A stretch of 64,000 nt of DNA, taken from NCBI GenBank assembly GCA_949292025.1, contig CASEYC010000072.1:1-64000 (forward strand). Direction: 5' to 3'. Source of the stretch: an uncultured Bacteroides sp. (GTDB lineage Bacteria; Bacteroidota; Bacteroidia; Bacteroidales; Bacteroidaceae). A program made the position numbers and the translations under genes. The notes beneath the pieces are model-generated. The model saw only the letters and a list, made by a program, of their open reading frames with translations. It did not search any database and was not told the origin of the DNA. This document shows, piece by piece, positions 51,330 to 59,560 of this stretch. The first letter of the stretch is position 1. The number at the start of each line of letters is the position of its first letter.

Positions 51330-51698
51330 TCACTTCATAAAGACAAAGTACACTGCCAGGATGAGGCAGATGAAGGCCGCCAGGTGGTTCCAATGCAACG
51401 CTTCGCCCTTGAAGAACAGCGTGGTGAAGACGGTGAAGATGATGAGCGTGATGACCTCCTGGATAACCTTGAGCTGCATCAGCGAGAACGGCCCGCCGTT
51501 GCCCGTGAAGCCGATGCGGTTGGCGGGAATCTGGCAGGAATACTCGAAGAGCGCGATGCCCCATGACAAGAGGATGACGGCAAACAGGGGCCAATGGGTG
51601 GTGACCTTCATCTCCTGCAGCTTCAGATGCCCATACCAGGCGAATGTCATGAAGATGTTGGACACGACCAGTAGAAGGATGGTGTAGAATGCTTTCAT
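51330..51698 (-). CDS. DMT family protein (DUF486)
   Basis: This 122-residue inner-membrane protein has four transmembrane helices and the DUF486 pattern FAWYGHLK and WGIALFEYSCQIPANRIG. It is likely a small multidrug-resistance-like transporter; the substrate is unknown. ATG 51698 is chosen because the longer frame to 51737 overlaps the TACCTTTG promoter box at 51735-51742. Confidence 0.9.
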   Translation of the reverse strand: MKAFYTILLLVVSNIFMTFAWYGHLKLQEMKVTTHWPLFAVILLSWGIALFEYSCQIPANRIGFTGNGGPFSLMQLKVIQEVITLIIFTVFTTLFFKGEALHWNHLAAFICLILAVYFVFMK

Positions 51699-51734
51699 AT
51701 CGGTGATGTTTTTTATCTGTTCAGAAAATCGGGG

Positions 51735-51742
51735 CAAAGGTA
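51735..51742 (-). promoter_or_regulatory. -7 box TACCTTTG of the DUF486 gene
   Basis: An exact consensus match that decides the start at 51698. Confidence 0.55.
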
Positions 51743-51755
51743 CGAAATATTCCTG

Positions 51756-52898
51756 CTACTCAGCATAATAATCCATTTGAATGCTTTTCCCCTCGCCTTC
51801 TAACGTGAGGATACAGCGCCCTTTCTGATCCAGCAGGTGAATCAGGCGACAAAAGTCGTCGTCCAGCGGTTGTTCGTCCGCTTCCGTCACCCTCATGCCC
51901 GGTCTTACTCCTTGGGCATAGGCTTGGGAATGGGGCCACACCAAGCCGACAAAGAGGCGACTGTCGGCATATTGCACTTGGAAGTCGTGCATGGGAGTGA
52001 CTTGCACGGGGCCTTGTCCATAAGGAATGAAGTAGAATCTTTCCTTCGGGTAGTCCAAGATAATCTTGCCATATCGGGTCAACGGGGCACCGATGTGCGA
52101 TATGGGTGCCTGTCCTCCGGCTATCGACGACACGCCTGTGAATGCCGTTTGTCCCAATTGCCATTGCGGGAACTCCACCCGCCATAACGAGTCTTGCGGC
52201 GCGGCACCGCCCAAGGCGATGGTTTCGCTGCCGGTAGTAGCATCAGTGATCTTTCCTCCCCACTCTGACGGGTTAAAGCGGGTCTGTAACTGGCGGAAGG
52301 AGTATTCCGTGGGGGTGAAGAGGGAGGTGCTGCCCGTGTCGAACAGAGTTTCATGCATGGTCAGTTTCCCCACCTGCACTTCAATGTACGGCACTCCGTA
52401 TTCTCCCCATTTCATCGGTACGGCGTATTCTTTCATTGCTTTGGGCTGCTTGCGGCTTTCCGAGAGAATCACGTGTCCCGCTTGGGTGTCGATAGTCAAC
52501 ATCAGTCCTTGCAGGGCATCGTTTCCGAGGAACCCTTCCGCGTCCAGGCATTGCCACACCGTTCCCTCCAGCGGCAAGGGCATCACATCCAGCGGGTGGA
52601 TTTGCCGGTTTCCTATCTGCAGGTTGTTGAAGCGGAATATCGGTTGATGGGTGATGCGTCCGGCGGCGTCCATGGTTCGGAGGCTGTCCGGCTGTGCATC
52701 GGCTTCGCTCAAAAGATGCGTACCCACCATCGAACGGGTCATGCCTGTGTCGAGGATGAAGTTGTGTTCCTGTCCGTCTATTTGCACGGGGATGACGAGC
52801 AGGCCATGGGCGAGGCGGAGGGGGATGGTGTCGGAGGGCGTTTGGCCGGATGCCGGAAGGGAAAGGGCAAGCAACAGAAACAAGATGAGACGTATCAT
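51756..52898 (-). CDS. Retropepsin-like aspartic protease with PDZ domain
   Basis: This 380-residue protein has a signal peptide (ends LPASGQ) and two aspartyl protease lobes with DTG motifs (FILDTGMTRSMVG near 48-60 and LFDTGSTSLFT near 180-190). A C-terminal PDZ-like domain follows (WPHSQAYAQGVRPGMRVTEA). It probably works in the periplasm; the substrate is unknown. It lies 17 bp after sufS on the same strand and may be co-transcribed with it. Confidence 0.9.
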   Translation of the reverse strand: MIRLILFLLLALSLPASGQTPSDTIPLRLAHGLLVIPVQIDGQEHNFILDTGMTRSMVGTHLLSEADAQPDSLRTMDAAGRITHQPIFRFNNLQIGNRQIHPLDVMPLPLEGTVWQCLDAEGFLGNDALQGLMLTIDTQAGHVILSESRKQPKAMKEYAVPMKWGEYGVPYIEVQVGKLTMHETLFDTGSTSLFTPTEYSFRQLQTRFNPSEWGGKITDATTGSETIALGGAAPQDSLWRVEFPQWQLGQTAFTGVSSIAGGQAPISHIGAPLTRYGKIILDYPKERFYFIPYGQGPVQVTPMHDFQVQYADSRLFVGLVWPHSQAYAQGVRPGMRVTEADEQPLDDDFCRLIHLLDQKGRCILTLEGEGKSIQMDYYAE

Positions 52899-52915
52899 GG
52901 CGTATTCCTTTCCGT

Positions 52916-54130
52916 TTAGAACATCTTCCTCACCCGTTCAATCCCCGCCACCAGCGCATCCACTTCCTCCTTTGTATTGTACAGCCCGAAGGAGGCGCGC
53001 ACCGTTCCCTCGATGCCGAGGCGCGTCATCAGCGGCTGGGCGCAGTGATGGCCCGTGCGGACGGCGATGCCGAGGCGATCCAGCAGGGTGCCCATGTCGA
53101 AGTGGTGGATATTCCCTACCAAGAAGGAGATGACGCCGCCACGCTCCTTGGCCTCGCCGAAGATACGCATGCCGGGGATTTCGCGGAGGCGGCGGAGGGC
53201 ATACTCCGTCAGCTCGTGCTCGTAGGCGGCGATGTTGTCCATGCCGAGGGCGGAGACGTAGTCCAATGCCTTGGCCAGGCCGGTGGTGCCGATGTAGTCC
53301 GGCGTGCCTGCCTCGAACTTGAAGGGCAGTTCGTTGAAGGTGGTCTTCTCGAACGAGACGTGCTGGATCATCTCGCCACCGCCTTGGTAGGGGGGCAACT
53401 TGTCCAGCCAGTCTTCCTTGCCATACAGCACACCAACGCCGGTGGGACCGTAGACCTTGTGCCCGGAGAAGACGTAGAAGTCGGCATCCAGCTCGCGCAC
53501 GTCCACGGGCATGTGGGGGATGCTCTGCGCGCCGTCCACCAGCACGGGGACGCCGTGGGCGTGGGCGGTGCGTATCATATCCTTGACGGGGTTGACCGTG
53601 CCCAGCACGTTGCTGACGTGGGCGATGCTGACGAGCTTCGTCTTGGGGGAGAAAAGCCGTTCGTATTCCTCCAACAGCAGATTCCCCTCGTCGTCCATGG
53701 GTATCACCCGGAGGACAATGCCGCGCTGCATGGCCTGCAGTTGCCAAGGGACAATGTTGCTGTGGTGCTCCATCGTGGAGACGATGACCTCGTCGCCCGT
53801 CTGCATCTGCGACAGGCAGAAGGTGGCGGCCAGGAGGTTGATGCTCTCCGTGGTGCCGCGGGTGAAGATGATTTCGTTGGTCGAGCGGGCGTTGATGAAC
53901 TTGCGCACGGTCTCGCGGCTGGCCTCGTGCAGCTCCGTGGCCTGCTGGGAGAGGAAGTGCACGCCGCGGTGCACGTTGGCATTGGTGTTGTAATACTCGT
54001 TGGTGATGGCCTCGACCACACAGCGGGGCTTCTGCGTCGTGGCGCCGTTGTCCAGGTAGACCAAGGGCTTGCCGTAGACGGTGCGGCCCAGGATGGGGAA
54101 GTCGGCGCGTATTTGTTGGATGTCGTACAT
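52916..54130 (-). CDS. sufS: Cysteine desulfurase SufS
   Basis: This 404-residue PLP enzyme removes sulphur from cysteine for Fe-S cluster assembly. The PLP lysine is K225 (FSGHKVYGPTG) and the active-site cysteine is C363 (RTGHHCAQPLM), as in type II desulfurases. In most Bacteroidales I recall sufS next to sufD; here about 3.5 kb of unrelated genes separate them (sufD ends at 57686). No SufE/SufU gene is seen beside it. Confidence 0.95.
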   Translation of the reverse strand: MYDIQQIRADFPILGRTVYGKPLVYLDNGATTQKPRCVVEAITNEYYNTNANVHRGVHFLSQQATELHEASRETVRKFINARSTNEIIFTRGTTESINLLAATFCLSQMQTGDEVIVSTMEHHSNIVPWQLQAMQRGIVLRVIPMDDEGNLLLEEYERLFSPKTKLVSIAHVSNVLGTVNPVKDMIRTAHAHGVPVLVDGAQSIPHMPVDVRELDADFYVFSGHKVYGPTGVGVLYGKEDWLDKLPPYQGGGEMIQHVSFEKTTFNELPFKFEAGTPDYIGTTGLAKALDYVSALGMDNIAAYEHELTEYALRRLREIPGMRIFGEAKERGGVISFLVGNIHHFDMGTLLDRLGIAVRTGHHCAQPLMTRLGIEGTVRASFGLYNTKEEVDALVAGIERVRKMF

Positions 54131-54166
54131 AAGTCAGGTGATTGAAATAAGACGAGATAAATCAGA

Positions 54167-54574
54167 TTATTCTTTCAGGTATTGCTCCGCATCCATCACG
54201 GGAATCGTCGCATACTTGAAGTGTTTGGGGTTACGGGTGATTATCACATCGGCTTCTACAGCCACAGCTGCAAAATATTGAAGCGCGTCTTCGAAATCCG
54301 GGTTCTCGGAGTGAAATGCCTGCTCCACTTCTATTTGCGTTGTAGGGGCGATGCGTACTATTTCACTTAATTGTTTCAGGCATTGGGTAGCATCTGCTGT
54401 GCCCAAACTTTTCCGTAGTACGTATAAGGCATTGGCAAAGGTCAACGCTGTGGCATAAAGTTCCGCTTTTCCTGTACAAGCCAGGTTAAGGACATTGGCG
54501 GCGGGCAGGCTGAAGGGTTGCCTGTTGCCGATTACGTCTATAATGATATTCGTATCCAGAAATATCCTTGGCAT
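54167..54574 (-). CDS. PIN-domain ribonuclease toxin (VapC-like)
   Basis: 135 residues with the PIN pattern FLDTNIIIDVIG at the N-terminus (D7), a central acidic segment (NPDFEDALQYFAA) and the C-terminal ADVIITRNPKHF. Such proteins are Mg-dependent ribonucleases, usually inhibited by a co-encoded antitoxin. The upstream gene ends where this one begins (one-base overlap), which fits a toxin-antitoxin pair. Confidence 0.88.
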   Translation of the reverse strand: MPRIFLDTNIIIDVIGNRQPFSLPAANVLNLACTGKAELYATALTFANALYVLRKSLGTADATQCLKQLSEIVRIAPTTQIEVEQAFHSENPDFEDALQYFAAVAVEADVIITRNPKHFKYATIPVMDAEQYLKE

Positions 54575-54843
54575 TATTCTTCCTCCAGTCGTTTATTCCG
54601 GCTTATTTCGCCGTCAATTCCTATTTCTGTATTTCCCAAGCGGGCTGCTCCCAGCAGGTTGCGTACTTTTGCATCCAGTTCTTCAACAGGCAGAATCTTG
54701 TCCTCTTGCTTCCTTTTGGTTACTTTACGGAGCAAGTTTTCAACCAAGTCAGATAGGCCGATGCCTTTGATACGGGCATAATTTGTGGCCTCTTCCAAGA
54801 CATGGCTGTTTATGTTTAGTGTAACATCTTGATTCATTTGCAT
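54574..54843 (-). CDS. DUF6364-like antitoxin partner
   Basis: 89 residues, with an N-terminal ribbon-helix-helix-like part (VTLNINSHVLEEATNYARIKG) and a charged C-terminal half. It overlaps the PIN gene by one base and lies first in the operon, as antitoxins do. It would bind DNA and neutralise the PIN protein. A TATCTTTG promoter box is at 54864-54871. The DUF name is from memory. Confidence 0.8.
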   Translation of the reverse strand: MQMNQDVTLNINSHVLEEATNYARIKGIGLSDLVENLLRKVTKRKQEDKILPVEELDAKVRNLLGAARLGNTEIGIDGEISRNKRLEEE

Positions 54844-54863
54844 GTCTTCCTTTAATTCATTTG

Positions 54864-54871
54864 CAAAGATA
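54864..54871 (-). promoter_or_regulatory. -7 box TATCTTTG of the PIN toxin-antitoxin operon
   Basis: An exact consensus match 21 bp before the antitoxin ATG. Confidence 0.55.
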
Positions 54872-55067
54872 CGGTTTTCCTTAAAAAAATAGCTTTTTTC
54901 TGCAAGGAATCAGTACGTCTTGGTGTCTAAGGCAATAGAAGCTATGATGGCATTGGTTCTTTCCTGAAAGATTGCTGTTGAGAAAAATATACGCTGAAGA
55001 TTGGACGGTGCGCTGAAGCATATCCGGGAAGTGCAGTCGTAAGTTGCTGGAAGTCAAGGGGCGGATT

Positions 55068-55185
55068 GGGGTATGCCTCCGGACACGGGCGCAGGTACGC
55101 CTAAGCGTGCTTCGCGGTACCTCCGCCCGTGCTTGGGCGTACCGCCGTCCGCGGTCCTTAAAGGAGTGGTTTGGCTTTGTTTGCC
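55068..55185. repeat. GGTACGCCTAAGC hairpin repeat, copy 2
   Basis: Arms GGTACGCCTAAGC (55094-55106) and GCTTGGGCGTACC (55131-55143) pair with one G-U. Flanks GGGGTAT and TTTGGCTTTGTTTGCC match copy 1 at 14052-14184. The loops differ but both centre on a GTAC palindrome. Confidence 0.7.
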
Positions 55186-55352
55186 TTCTGTTCAAAATTT
55201 TTATAAAGAGGTCTTTTGTAGAAGTCGGTGGTGTGGTGAAGGGAGGGCATACAAAAAAGAAGGGCGCGGGATGGCGTCCTCCTCTTTTTGATAGGTTTAA
55301 TCTGCGGTGCGTTCTTTGAACTCCGCCCTGTTGGAGATGCCGGCGGAAATGG

Positions 55353-55360
55353 TAATTTTG
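55353..55360 (+). promoter_or_regulatory. -7 box TAATTTTG of the sigma factor operon
   Basis: An exact consensus match about 114 bp before the ATG. Confidence 0.5.
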
Positions 55361-55473
55361 CACCCCGGTACCCGGCACATGGCTCGCGACGGAGGGATTT
55401 CCTGAAAAAAGTGGCCGCCGACTTATAGTTTTTGGAGCCATTCGTGGTCTAACCAGTAAAAGCAAGAAGTGAA

Positions 55474-55956
55474 ATGGATACGAAAGAACAACAATTCACG
55501 GACATCATCAAGAAGCATGAGCGGACCATCTACACGGTCTGCCACATGTTTTCGGACGACAAGGACGAGGTAAACGACCTGTATCAGGACATTCTCGTCC
55601 GGCTGTGGCAGGGCTTCGATGCCTTCGAGGGGAAGAGCGACATCAAGACGTGGATTTACCGCGTCAGCCTGAACTACTGCATCAACTTCAGCCACAAGCA
55701 GAAGAGGCAGCGCGAACGCCTGAGCTTCGGGGGCGGACTCCCGGCGGATGGCAGCAGCCTTGAAAGAAATTTGCAAGTAAAGCAGCTTTATAAGCGGATC
55801 AACGCGTTGGGACTGGTGGACAGAAGCGTCGTCCTGTTGTGGCTCGAAGGCCTGAGTTACGACGAGATTGGCGCCATCCTGGGTATCTCTGTCAAGAACG
55901 TCTCGTTCAAGTTGGTCCGCATCAAGGAGAAACTCAAAAAAATGTCTAACATCTAA
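55474..55956 (+). CDS. RNA polymerase sigma-70 factor, ECF type
   Basis: 160 residues with sigma region 2 (about 10-80; DDKDEVNDLYQDILVRLWQGF and TWIYRVSLNYCINF) and region 4 (about 100-155; LLWLEGLSYDEIGAILGISV). It redirects RNA polymerase to unknown promoters. The next gene, 12 bp downstream, encodes a membrane protein that may act as its anti-sigma partner, although it has no FecR domain. Confidence 0.93.
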   Translation: MDTKEQQFTDIIKKHERTIYTVCHMFSDDKDEVNDLYQDILVRLWQGFDAFEGKSDIKTWIYRVSLNYCINFSHKQKRQRERLSFGGGLPADGSSLERNLQVKQLYKRINALGLVDRSVVLLWLEGLSYDEIGAILGISVKNVSFKLVRIKEKLKKMSNI

Positions 55957-55968
55957 CGAACGAATCGT

Positions 55969-56550
55969 ATGGAAATCAACCTGGAAAAAGAACTCCAGAC
56001 ACTGCAGTCGGAGTATGCAACCTTCAAGAAAGGACTGGAAAAGCAGGACGCGCTGAACGAAAAGTTCTTCCAATCCCTGCGGAAACGGCCCGCGTCGGCC
56101 ATCGCCAAGGAAGTCAGGAACCGGATGCTGGGCGATGCCCTGACGGTGCCCGCGATACTGATTATTTGCCTCCACACGGACTGGCCCATCCTGTTCGGCG
56201 TACTGGTATCCTTGTGGGCGTTGGCCGATTTGGGCATCTGCCTGTGGGTCAGCCGCAAGCTGGGCATGAACCATCTCTTGGACGGCGACGTGCGGACGGT
56301 CACGGCAAAGATTGCCGGCTATCGCAGGTTTTACAAAGGCTCGCTCCTTGTCGGCATCGTCCCCTTGGCAGCCATGCTTGCCTATATGTTCATGCACTTG
56401 TATGCCCGGGCAGACAGCCCTGCCACGGCGCAGTTGATTACGGCATCGCTCACAGCTTCTATCGTGGCCGGCCTGGCGGTGACGCTGTTCCAATATAGGA
56501 AACACACGGAGAGGTGCAAGGAACTGCTGGAGCAGTTCGAGGAGCAGTAA
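55969..56550 (+). CDS. Membrane protein co-encoded with the ECF sigma factor
   Basis: 193 residues: an N-terminal charged, coiled-coil-like part (about 1-45), then four likely transmembrane helices (including AILIICLHTDWPILFG, SLWALADLGICLWV and LLVGIVPLAAMLAYMFM). It is 12 bp after the sigma gene. I do not recognise a named domain; an anti-sigma role is inferred only from position and topology. Confidence 0.7.
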   Translation: MEINLEKELQTLQSEYATFKKGLEKQDALNEKFFQSLRKRPASAIAKEVRNRMLGDALTVPAILIICLHTDWPILFGVLVSLWALADLGICLWVSRKLGMNHLLDGDVRTVTAKIAGYRRFYKGSLLVGIVPLAAMLAYMFMHLYARADSPATAQLITASLTASIVAGLAVTLFQYRKHTERCKELLEQFEEQ

Positions 56551-56567
56551 TCCATTCAGTACCTGCC

Positions 56568-56951
56568 TTATCCGGCTTCCCCTTGGACGTTTTCGTAAGC
56601 TTTCCGATGTCGCAGGATGGACTGCATGTGGCTTTGCGCCCATTCCGTCAGTTGCAGGATGAGGGGGACGAGGCTCTGCCCCGTGGCAGTGAGGGCATAC
56701 TCCACGCGGGGCGGCACCTCGGGGTAGACTTTGCGGTTTACCAATCCGTCCGCCTCCAGCACCGAGAGGGTGGAGGACAGCATCTTGGTGGAGATGTCGG
56801 GAATGAGTTTCCTGAGCTGGTTGAAGCGCGTGGTGCCGTTCTCGCTCAGCAGCATGATGACCAGGAAGGACCACTTGTTGCCGAAACGGGCCACCACGTT
56901 GCGGATGGGGCATATCTCGACGAGCGAATATTTTTCGATGTTTTTTGCCAT
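56568..56951 (-). CDS. HxlR family transcriptional regulator
   Basis: 127 residues of the winged-helix HxlR family, with the conserved N-terminal cysteine C14 (CPIRNVVARFGNKWS) that senses electrophiles or redox state in some members, and the recognition segment ISTKMLSSTLSVLEADGLV. It is divergent from the cupin gene, which it probably controls. A TACTTTTG box lies at 56972-56979. Confidence 0.93.
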   Translation of the reverse strand: MAKNIEKYSLVEICPIRNVVARFGNKWSFLVIMLLSENGTTRFNQLRKLIPDISTKMLSSTLSVLEADGLVNRKVYPEVPPRVEYALTATGQSLVPLILQLTEWAQSHMQSILRHRKAYENVQGEAG

Positions 56952-56971
56952 AACAATGCGTTGTCTTTCTG

Positions 56972-56979
56972 CAAAAGTA
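56972..56979 (-). promoter_or_regulatory. -7 box TACTTTTG of the hxlR-type gene
   Basis: An exact match 21 bp before the ATG. Confidence 0.55.
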
Positions 56980-57037
56980 ACTTCCGGGTAACCAGGCTAC
57001 CTCGGCGTAACTTCTTGTTTATGAATAAAAAGGATGA

Positions 57038-57112
57038 TAACTTTGCACCGTCAAACCCAGACGGATTATCTCCGCAAAGATAGCACGGATTCGCGATACG
57101 ATGCTACTTTTG
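57038..57112 (+). promoter_or_regulatory. Two -7 boxes upstream of the cupin gene
   Basis: TAACTTTG at 57038-57045 and TACTTTTG at 57105-57112 both match the consensus. The second lies about 48 bp before the ATG. The region faces the HxlR gene, so regulator binding here is expected. Confidence 0.5.
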
Positions 57113-57159
57113 CGGCAAATAAAAAGAATGATTAACCAATTCAATTAAACAACAGAAGT

Positions 57160-57609
57160 ATGAAACAAGTAGCAACAGTGGCCGATGGGCGCAACTTCAG
57201 CGCCATCAGCGTAGGCAAATTGAATGAACTGAACGAGTATGTGTTGGAACTGGGTCCGGACGTGAAAATCCCCGGCAAGGTGTTCGGCGGCGCGGCGCTC
57301 CACGCCACGGGCGGCGAGTTCTCCTTCCAGGTGTTCCAGCCGGGCACGGAGACGGGCTTCCTGCACACGCACAAGCAGCACGAGGAACTGTACTTCTTCC
57401 TGAGCGGCCGGGGCGAGTTCCAGGTGGACGGGGAGGTCATTCCCGTGGCCGAAGGTTCCGTGGTGCGGGTGGCACCGGCGGGCGAGCGTTCGGTGCGCAA
57501 CAACGGCACGGAGCCGCTGGTGATGCTGTGCGTGCAGTATCGCGCCCACACGTTCACCGAGGCCGACGCGGCGGACGGAAACATCCTGCAGAAGCCGGTG
57601 GTGTGGTAA
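57160..57609 (+). CDS. Cupin domain protein
   Basis: 149 residues with a double-stranded beta-helix cupin fold. Metal ligands are visible in HTHKQHEELYFFLSGRGEF (His, His, Glu) and the second motif spans VVRVAPAGERSVRNNG, where the usual His appears replaced by Arg or Ser. The substrate is unknown. Divergent from HxlR, whose targets are often detoxification genes. Confidence 0.85.
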   Translation: MKQVATVADGRNFSAISVGKLNELNEYVLELGPDVKIPGKVFGGAALHATGGEFSFQVFQPGTETGFLHTHKQHEELYFFLSGRGEFQVDGEVIPVAEGSVVRVAPAGERSVRNNGTEPLVMLCVQYRAHTFTEADAADGNILQKPVVW

Positions 57610-57631
57610 AAGGCCACGAGAAAAGGGCATG

Positions 57632-57667
57632 AAAAAAGGAGAGCGCGGGGTGGCGTTCTCCTTTTTT
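57632..57667. terminator. Terminator between convergent cupin and sufD genes
   Basis: Arms AAAAAAGGAGA (57632-57642) and TCTCCTTTTTT (57657-57667) are perfect and work on both strands. Confidence 0.8.
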
Positions 57668-57685
57668 AATAGTTACATGCTATGT

Positions 57686-59104
57686 TCAAGGAACCAATTT
57701 GGCATCTTGAAAATTATTGCACGTTGCTTTGCAATCCCTGCATTTCCCCAGCTCTCCCCGGAAACGCTTCTCCACCAGCAGGTGCAGGCGGTCTTTCAGC
57801 GCGTCGAGGCGGATGGTGTCCACCACTTCGTTGACGAAGGCGAACATCAGCAGCAGGCGGGCCTCACGGAGGGGGATGCCGCGCTGGCGCATATAGAACA
57901 GGGCCTGGTCGTCCAACTGTCCCACGGTGGCGCCGTGGCTGCACTTCACGTCGTCGGCGTAAATCTCCAGTTGGGGCTGGGTGTACATACGGGCGTCGCG
58001 GGTGGCGCAGAGGTTGCGGTTGGTCTGGCGGGCATCGGTGTGCTGTGCGCCGGGACGGACGAGGACGAGGCCGGCAAAGGCGCCCGTGGCGTGGTCGTCC
58101 AGCACGTATTTGAAGAGCTGGCGCGAGGCGCACGAGGGGACGGCGTGGTCCACCACGGTGCGGTTGTCCACGTGCTGGTTCTGGTCGGCGATGGCCATTC
58201 CGCAGAGGTCCAGCGAGGCGTTCTCGCCGGCCAGCAGGACGCGGGTGGTGTTGCGGGTGGTGCCGTTGGTCAGCGTCATTCCGTTCAGCAGGACGTTGCT
58301 GCCTGCCTCCTGGCGGACATAGAGGTTGCTGAGGCGGGTGGTGCCGGTGTGCGTCTCCTCCAGTTCGTAGAGGTCGAACACGCTGTCGCGGCCCGCGAAG
58401 ACCTCGATGACCTGCGTGGCCAGGAAGTTCACCTCGTCCATCGTGTGGTCGCACACCAGCAGGCGGGCCTGGGCACCGTCTTCCAGGACGATGAGCACGC
58501 GGCGGTTCACCAGCAGGGGCACGTCGCTGCGCAGGATGTTGATGAGCTGGATGGGCTTCTCCACGATGACGCCCTTGGGCACGTAGAGCAGCACGCCGTC
58601 TTGGGCGAAGGCGGTGTTGAAGGCGGTCAGCCCGTCCTGCGACGTGTCGGCCAGGGTGCCGAGGTATTGCTCCACCAGTTCGGGATAGTCGTGGAAGTTG
58701 CCCAGGATGACGCCGTTATCAGCTACGAGTGACGAGCTACGAGCTACGAGTTCTTTTTCCTCTTTCTCTTTACTTGTAGCTCGTAGCTCGTAGCTCGTAG
58801 CTGAATAAAAAGCGTCGTTCACCACGAAGAACAGGGAGGTGCTCATATTGGGCACGTCGCACTTGAACACTTCGTAGGGATTGACGGGGATGGGCAGCCG
58901 CTTGAGGTTCATCCCGTAGTCCGGCTCAAAGGCTTTGGCCACGTCGGTGTACTTGCAGTCTTCCTGCCGGCGGGTGGGGAAGCCCAGGCGTTCGAAGTCG
59001 GCGAAGGCGCGGGCACGCAGGCGGTTCAGCGGCTCGGCGCTGTGGTTGCGCAGCAGGGCCTCCGCTTGGGCGTATAGGTCGATGTATTGTTGTTCGGGTC
59101 TCAT
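57686..59104 (-). CDS. sufD: Fe-S cluster assembly protein SufD
   Basis: 472 residues, longer than I expect for Bacteroidales SufD. It has the beta-helix core (DGVLLYVPKGVIVEKPIQL) and C-terminal KCSHGATVGQLDDQALFYMRQRGIP, which place it in the SufBD scaffold with SufC. Residues about 101-128 (SYELRATSKEKEEKELVARS) are translated from an 82-bp palindromic DNA insert at 58721-58802, in frame, between FFVVNDAFY and GVILGN. It is separated from sufC by the GxxExxY element. Confidence 0.95.
   Translation of the reverse strand: MRPEQQYIDLYAQAEALLRNHSAEPLNRLRARAFADFERLGFPTRRQEDCKYTDVAKAFEPDYGMNLKRLPIPVNPYEVFKCDVPNMSTSLFFVVNDAFYSATSYELRATSKEKEEKELVARSSSLVADNGVILGNFHDYPELVEQYLGTLADTSQDGLTAFNTAFAQDGVLLYVPKGVIVEKPIQLINILRSDVPLLVNRRVLIVLEDGAQARLLVCDHTMDEVNFLATQVIEVFAGRDSVFDLYELEETHTGTTRLSNLYVRQEAGSNVLLNGMTLTNGTTRNTTRVLLAGENASLDLCGMAIADQNQHVDNRTVVDHAVPSCASRQLFKYVLDDHATGAFAGLVLVRPGAQHTDARQTNRNLCATRDARMYTQPQLEIYADDVKCSHGATVGQLDDQALFYMRQRGIPLREARLLLMFAFVNEVVDTIRLDALKDRLHLLVEKRFRGELGKCRDCKATCNNFQDAKLVP
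58721..58802. repeat. In-frame palindromic insert within sufD
   Basis: Two 31-nt inverted arms (58721-58751 and 58772-58802, three mismatches), made of AGCTACG units, flank a 20-nt pyrimidine loop (TCTTTTTCCTCTTTCTCTT region). All 82 bp are read through as part of SufD. Confidence 0.85.
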
Positions 59105-59117
59105 AATCTATTAATTT

Positions 59118-59556
59118 TTAGGCGCGGATTACGCGGATTTCACGGATTAATTCATTTGGTAAATATTTTGCGCTTGAACTCTGCGCTATGGCCGAAGTTC
59201 AACAACAATCCTACTTGCATACCAGTGGCTTTCAGATAGTTTATCAACTGGAATTCGTGTTCAAGTCGTAAGGACTGAACCGCTTTTAGCTCTAAAATCA
59301 CGGTATCTTCCACTATCATATCGGCTACATAAAAGCCAACCACATCATCTTTGTAGAAGACTCGAATCTGTTTCTGACATTCCACCTTCAGTCCTCTGCG
59401 ACACAATTCCTTATAAAGTGCGTTTTGATACACTTGTTCTAAGAAACCAAATCCCAGCGTTTTATGTACTTCATAAAAAGCTTTGATTATTTCGTGGGTA
59501 AGTTCTTCGTATAACATATAAAGTTAATCCGTGAAATCCGCGTAATCCGTGCCTAA
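59118..59556. mobile_element. GxxExxY-nuclease element with 33-bp terminal inverted repeats (copy C)
   Basis: The 33-nt ends (59118-59150 and 59524-59556) are inverted repeats with one mismatch and contain GCGGATTACGCGGATTTC. They enclose a single gene, 59152-59517, whose stop lies at the inner edge of one arm. The same end sequence recurs without the gene in copy A at 3150. It splits sufC from sufD. No clear target-site duplication was found, although TTAAT lies close to both ends. Confidence 0.75.
59152..59517 (-). CDS. GxxExxY family PD-(D/E)xK nuclease-like protein
   Basis: 121 residues with the name-giving motif GFLEQVYQNAL near 24-34 and a nuclease-like core: ADMIVEDTVILELKAV (D and ExK positions of the PD-(D/E)xK fold). 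The family is widespread in Bacteroidota, often in several copies per genome, and has no firm function. Here it is the only cargo between 33-bp inverted repeats shared with a non-coding palindrome elsewhere in the window, which suggests that it acts on those repeats. Confidence 0.85.
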   Translation of the reverse strand: MLYEELTHEIIKAFYEVHKTLGFGFLEQVYQNALYKELCRRGLKVECQKQIRVFYKDDVVGFYVADMIVEDTVILELKAVQSLRLEHEFQLINYLKATGMQVGLLLNFGHSAEFKRKIFTK

Positions 59557-59560
59557 TTAA

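Larger units (their letters stand above)
54872..55473. other. 600-bp non-coding region before the sigma factor
   Basis: It holds repeat family copy 2 (55068-55185), a terminator-like hairpin at about 55253-55290 (A-run, GCG-rich stem, T-run) and the TAATTTTG promoter at 55353-55360. Frames here show no domain and use the repeat, so no gene is called. Confidence 0.5.

Noticed and set aside
54881..55465. 194-residue minus-strand open frame over the repeat region
   Set aside because: It spans repeat copy 2 and a terminator-like hairpin and shows no domain or promoter.
57160..57609. Cupin as a member of the suf pathway
   Set aside because: It is on the opposite strand, has a divergent HxlR regulator and is separated from sufD by a bidirectional terminator.
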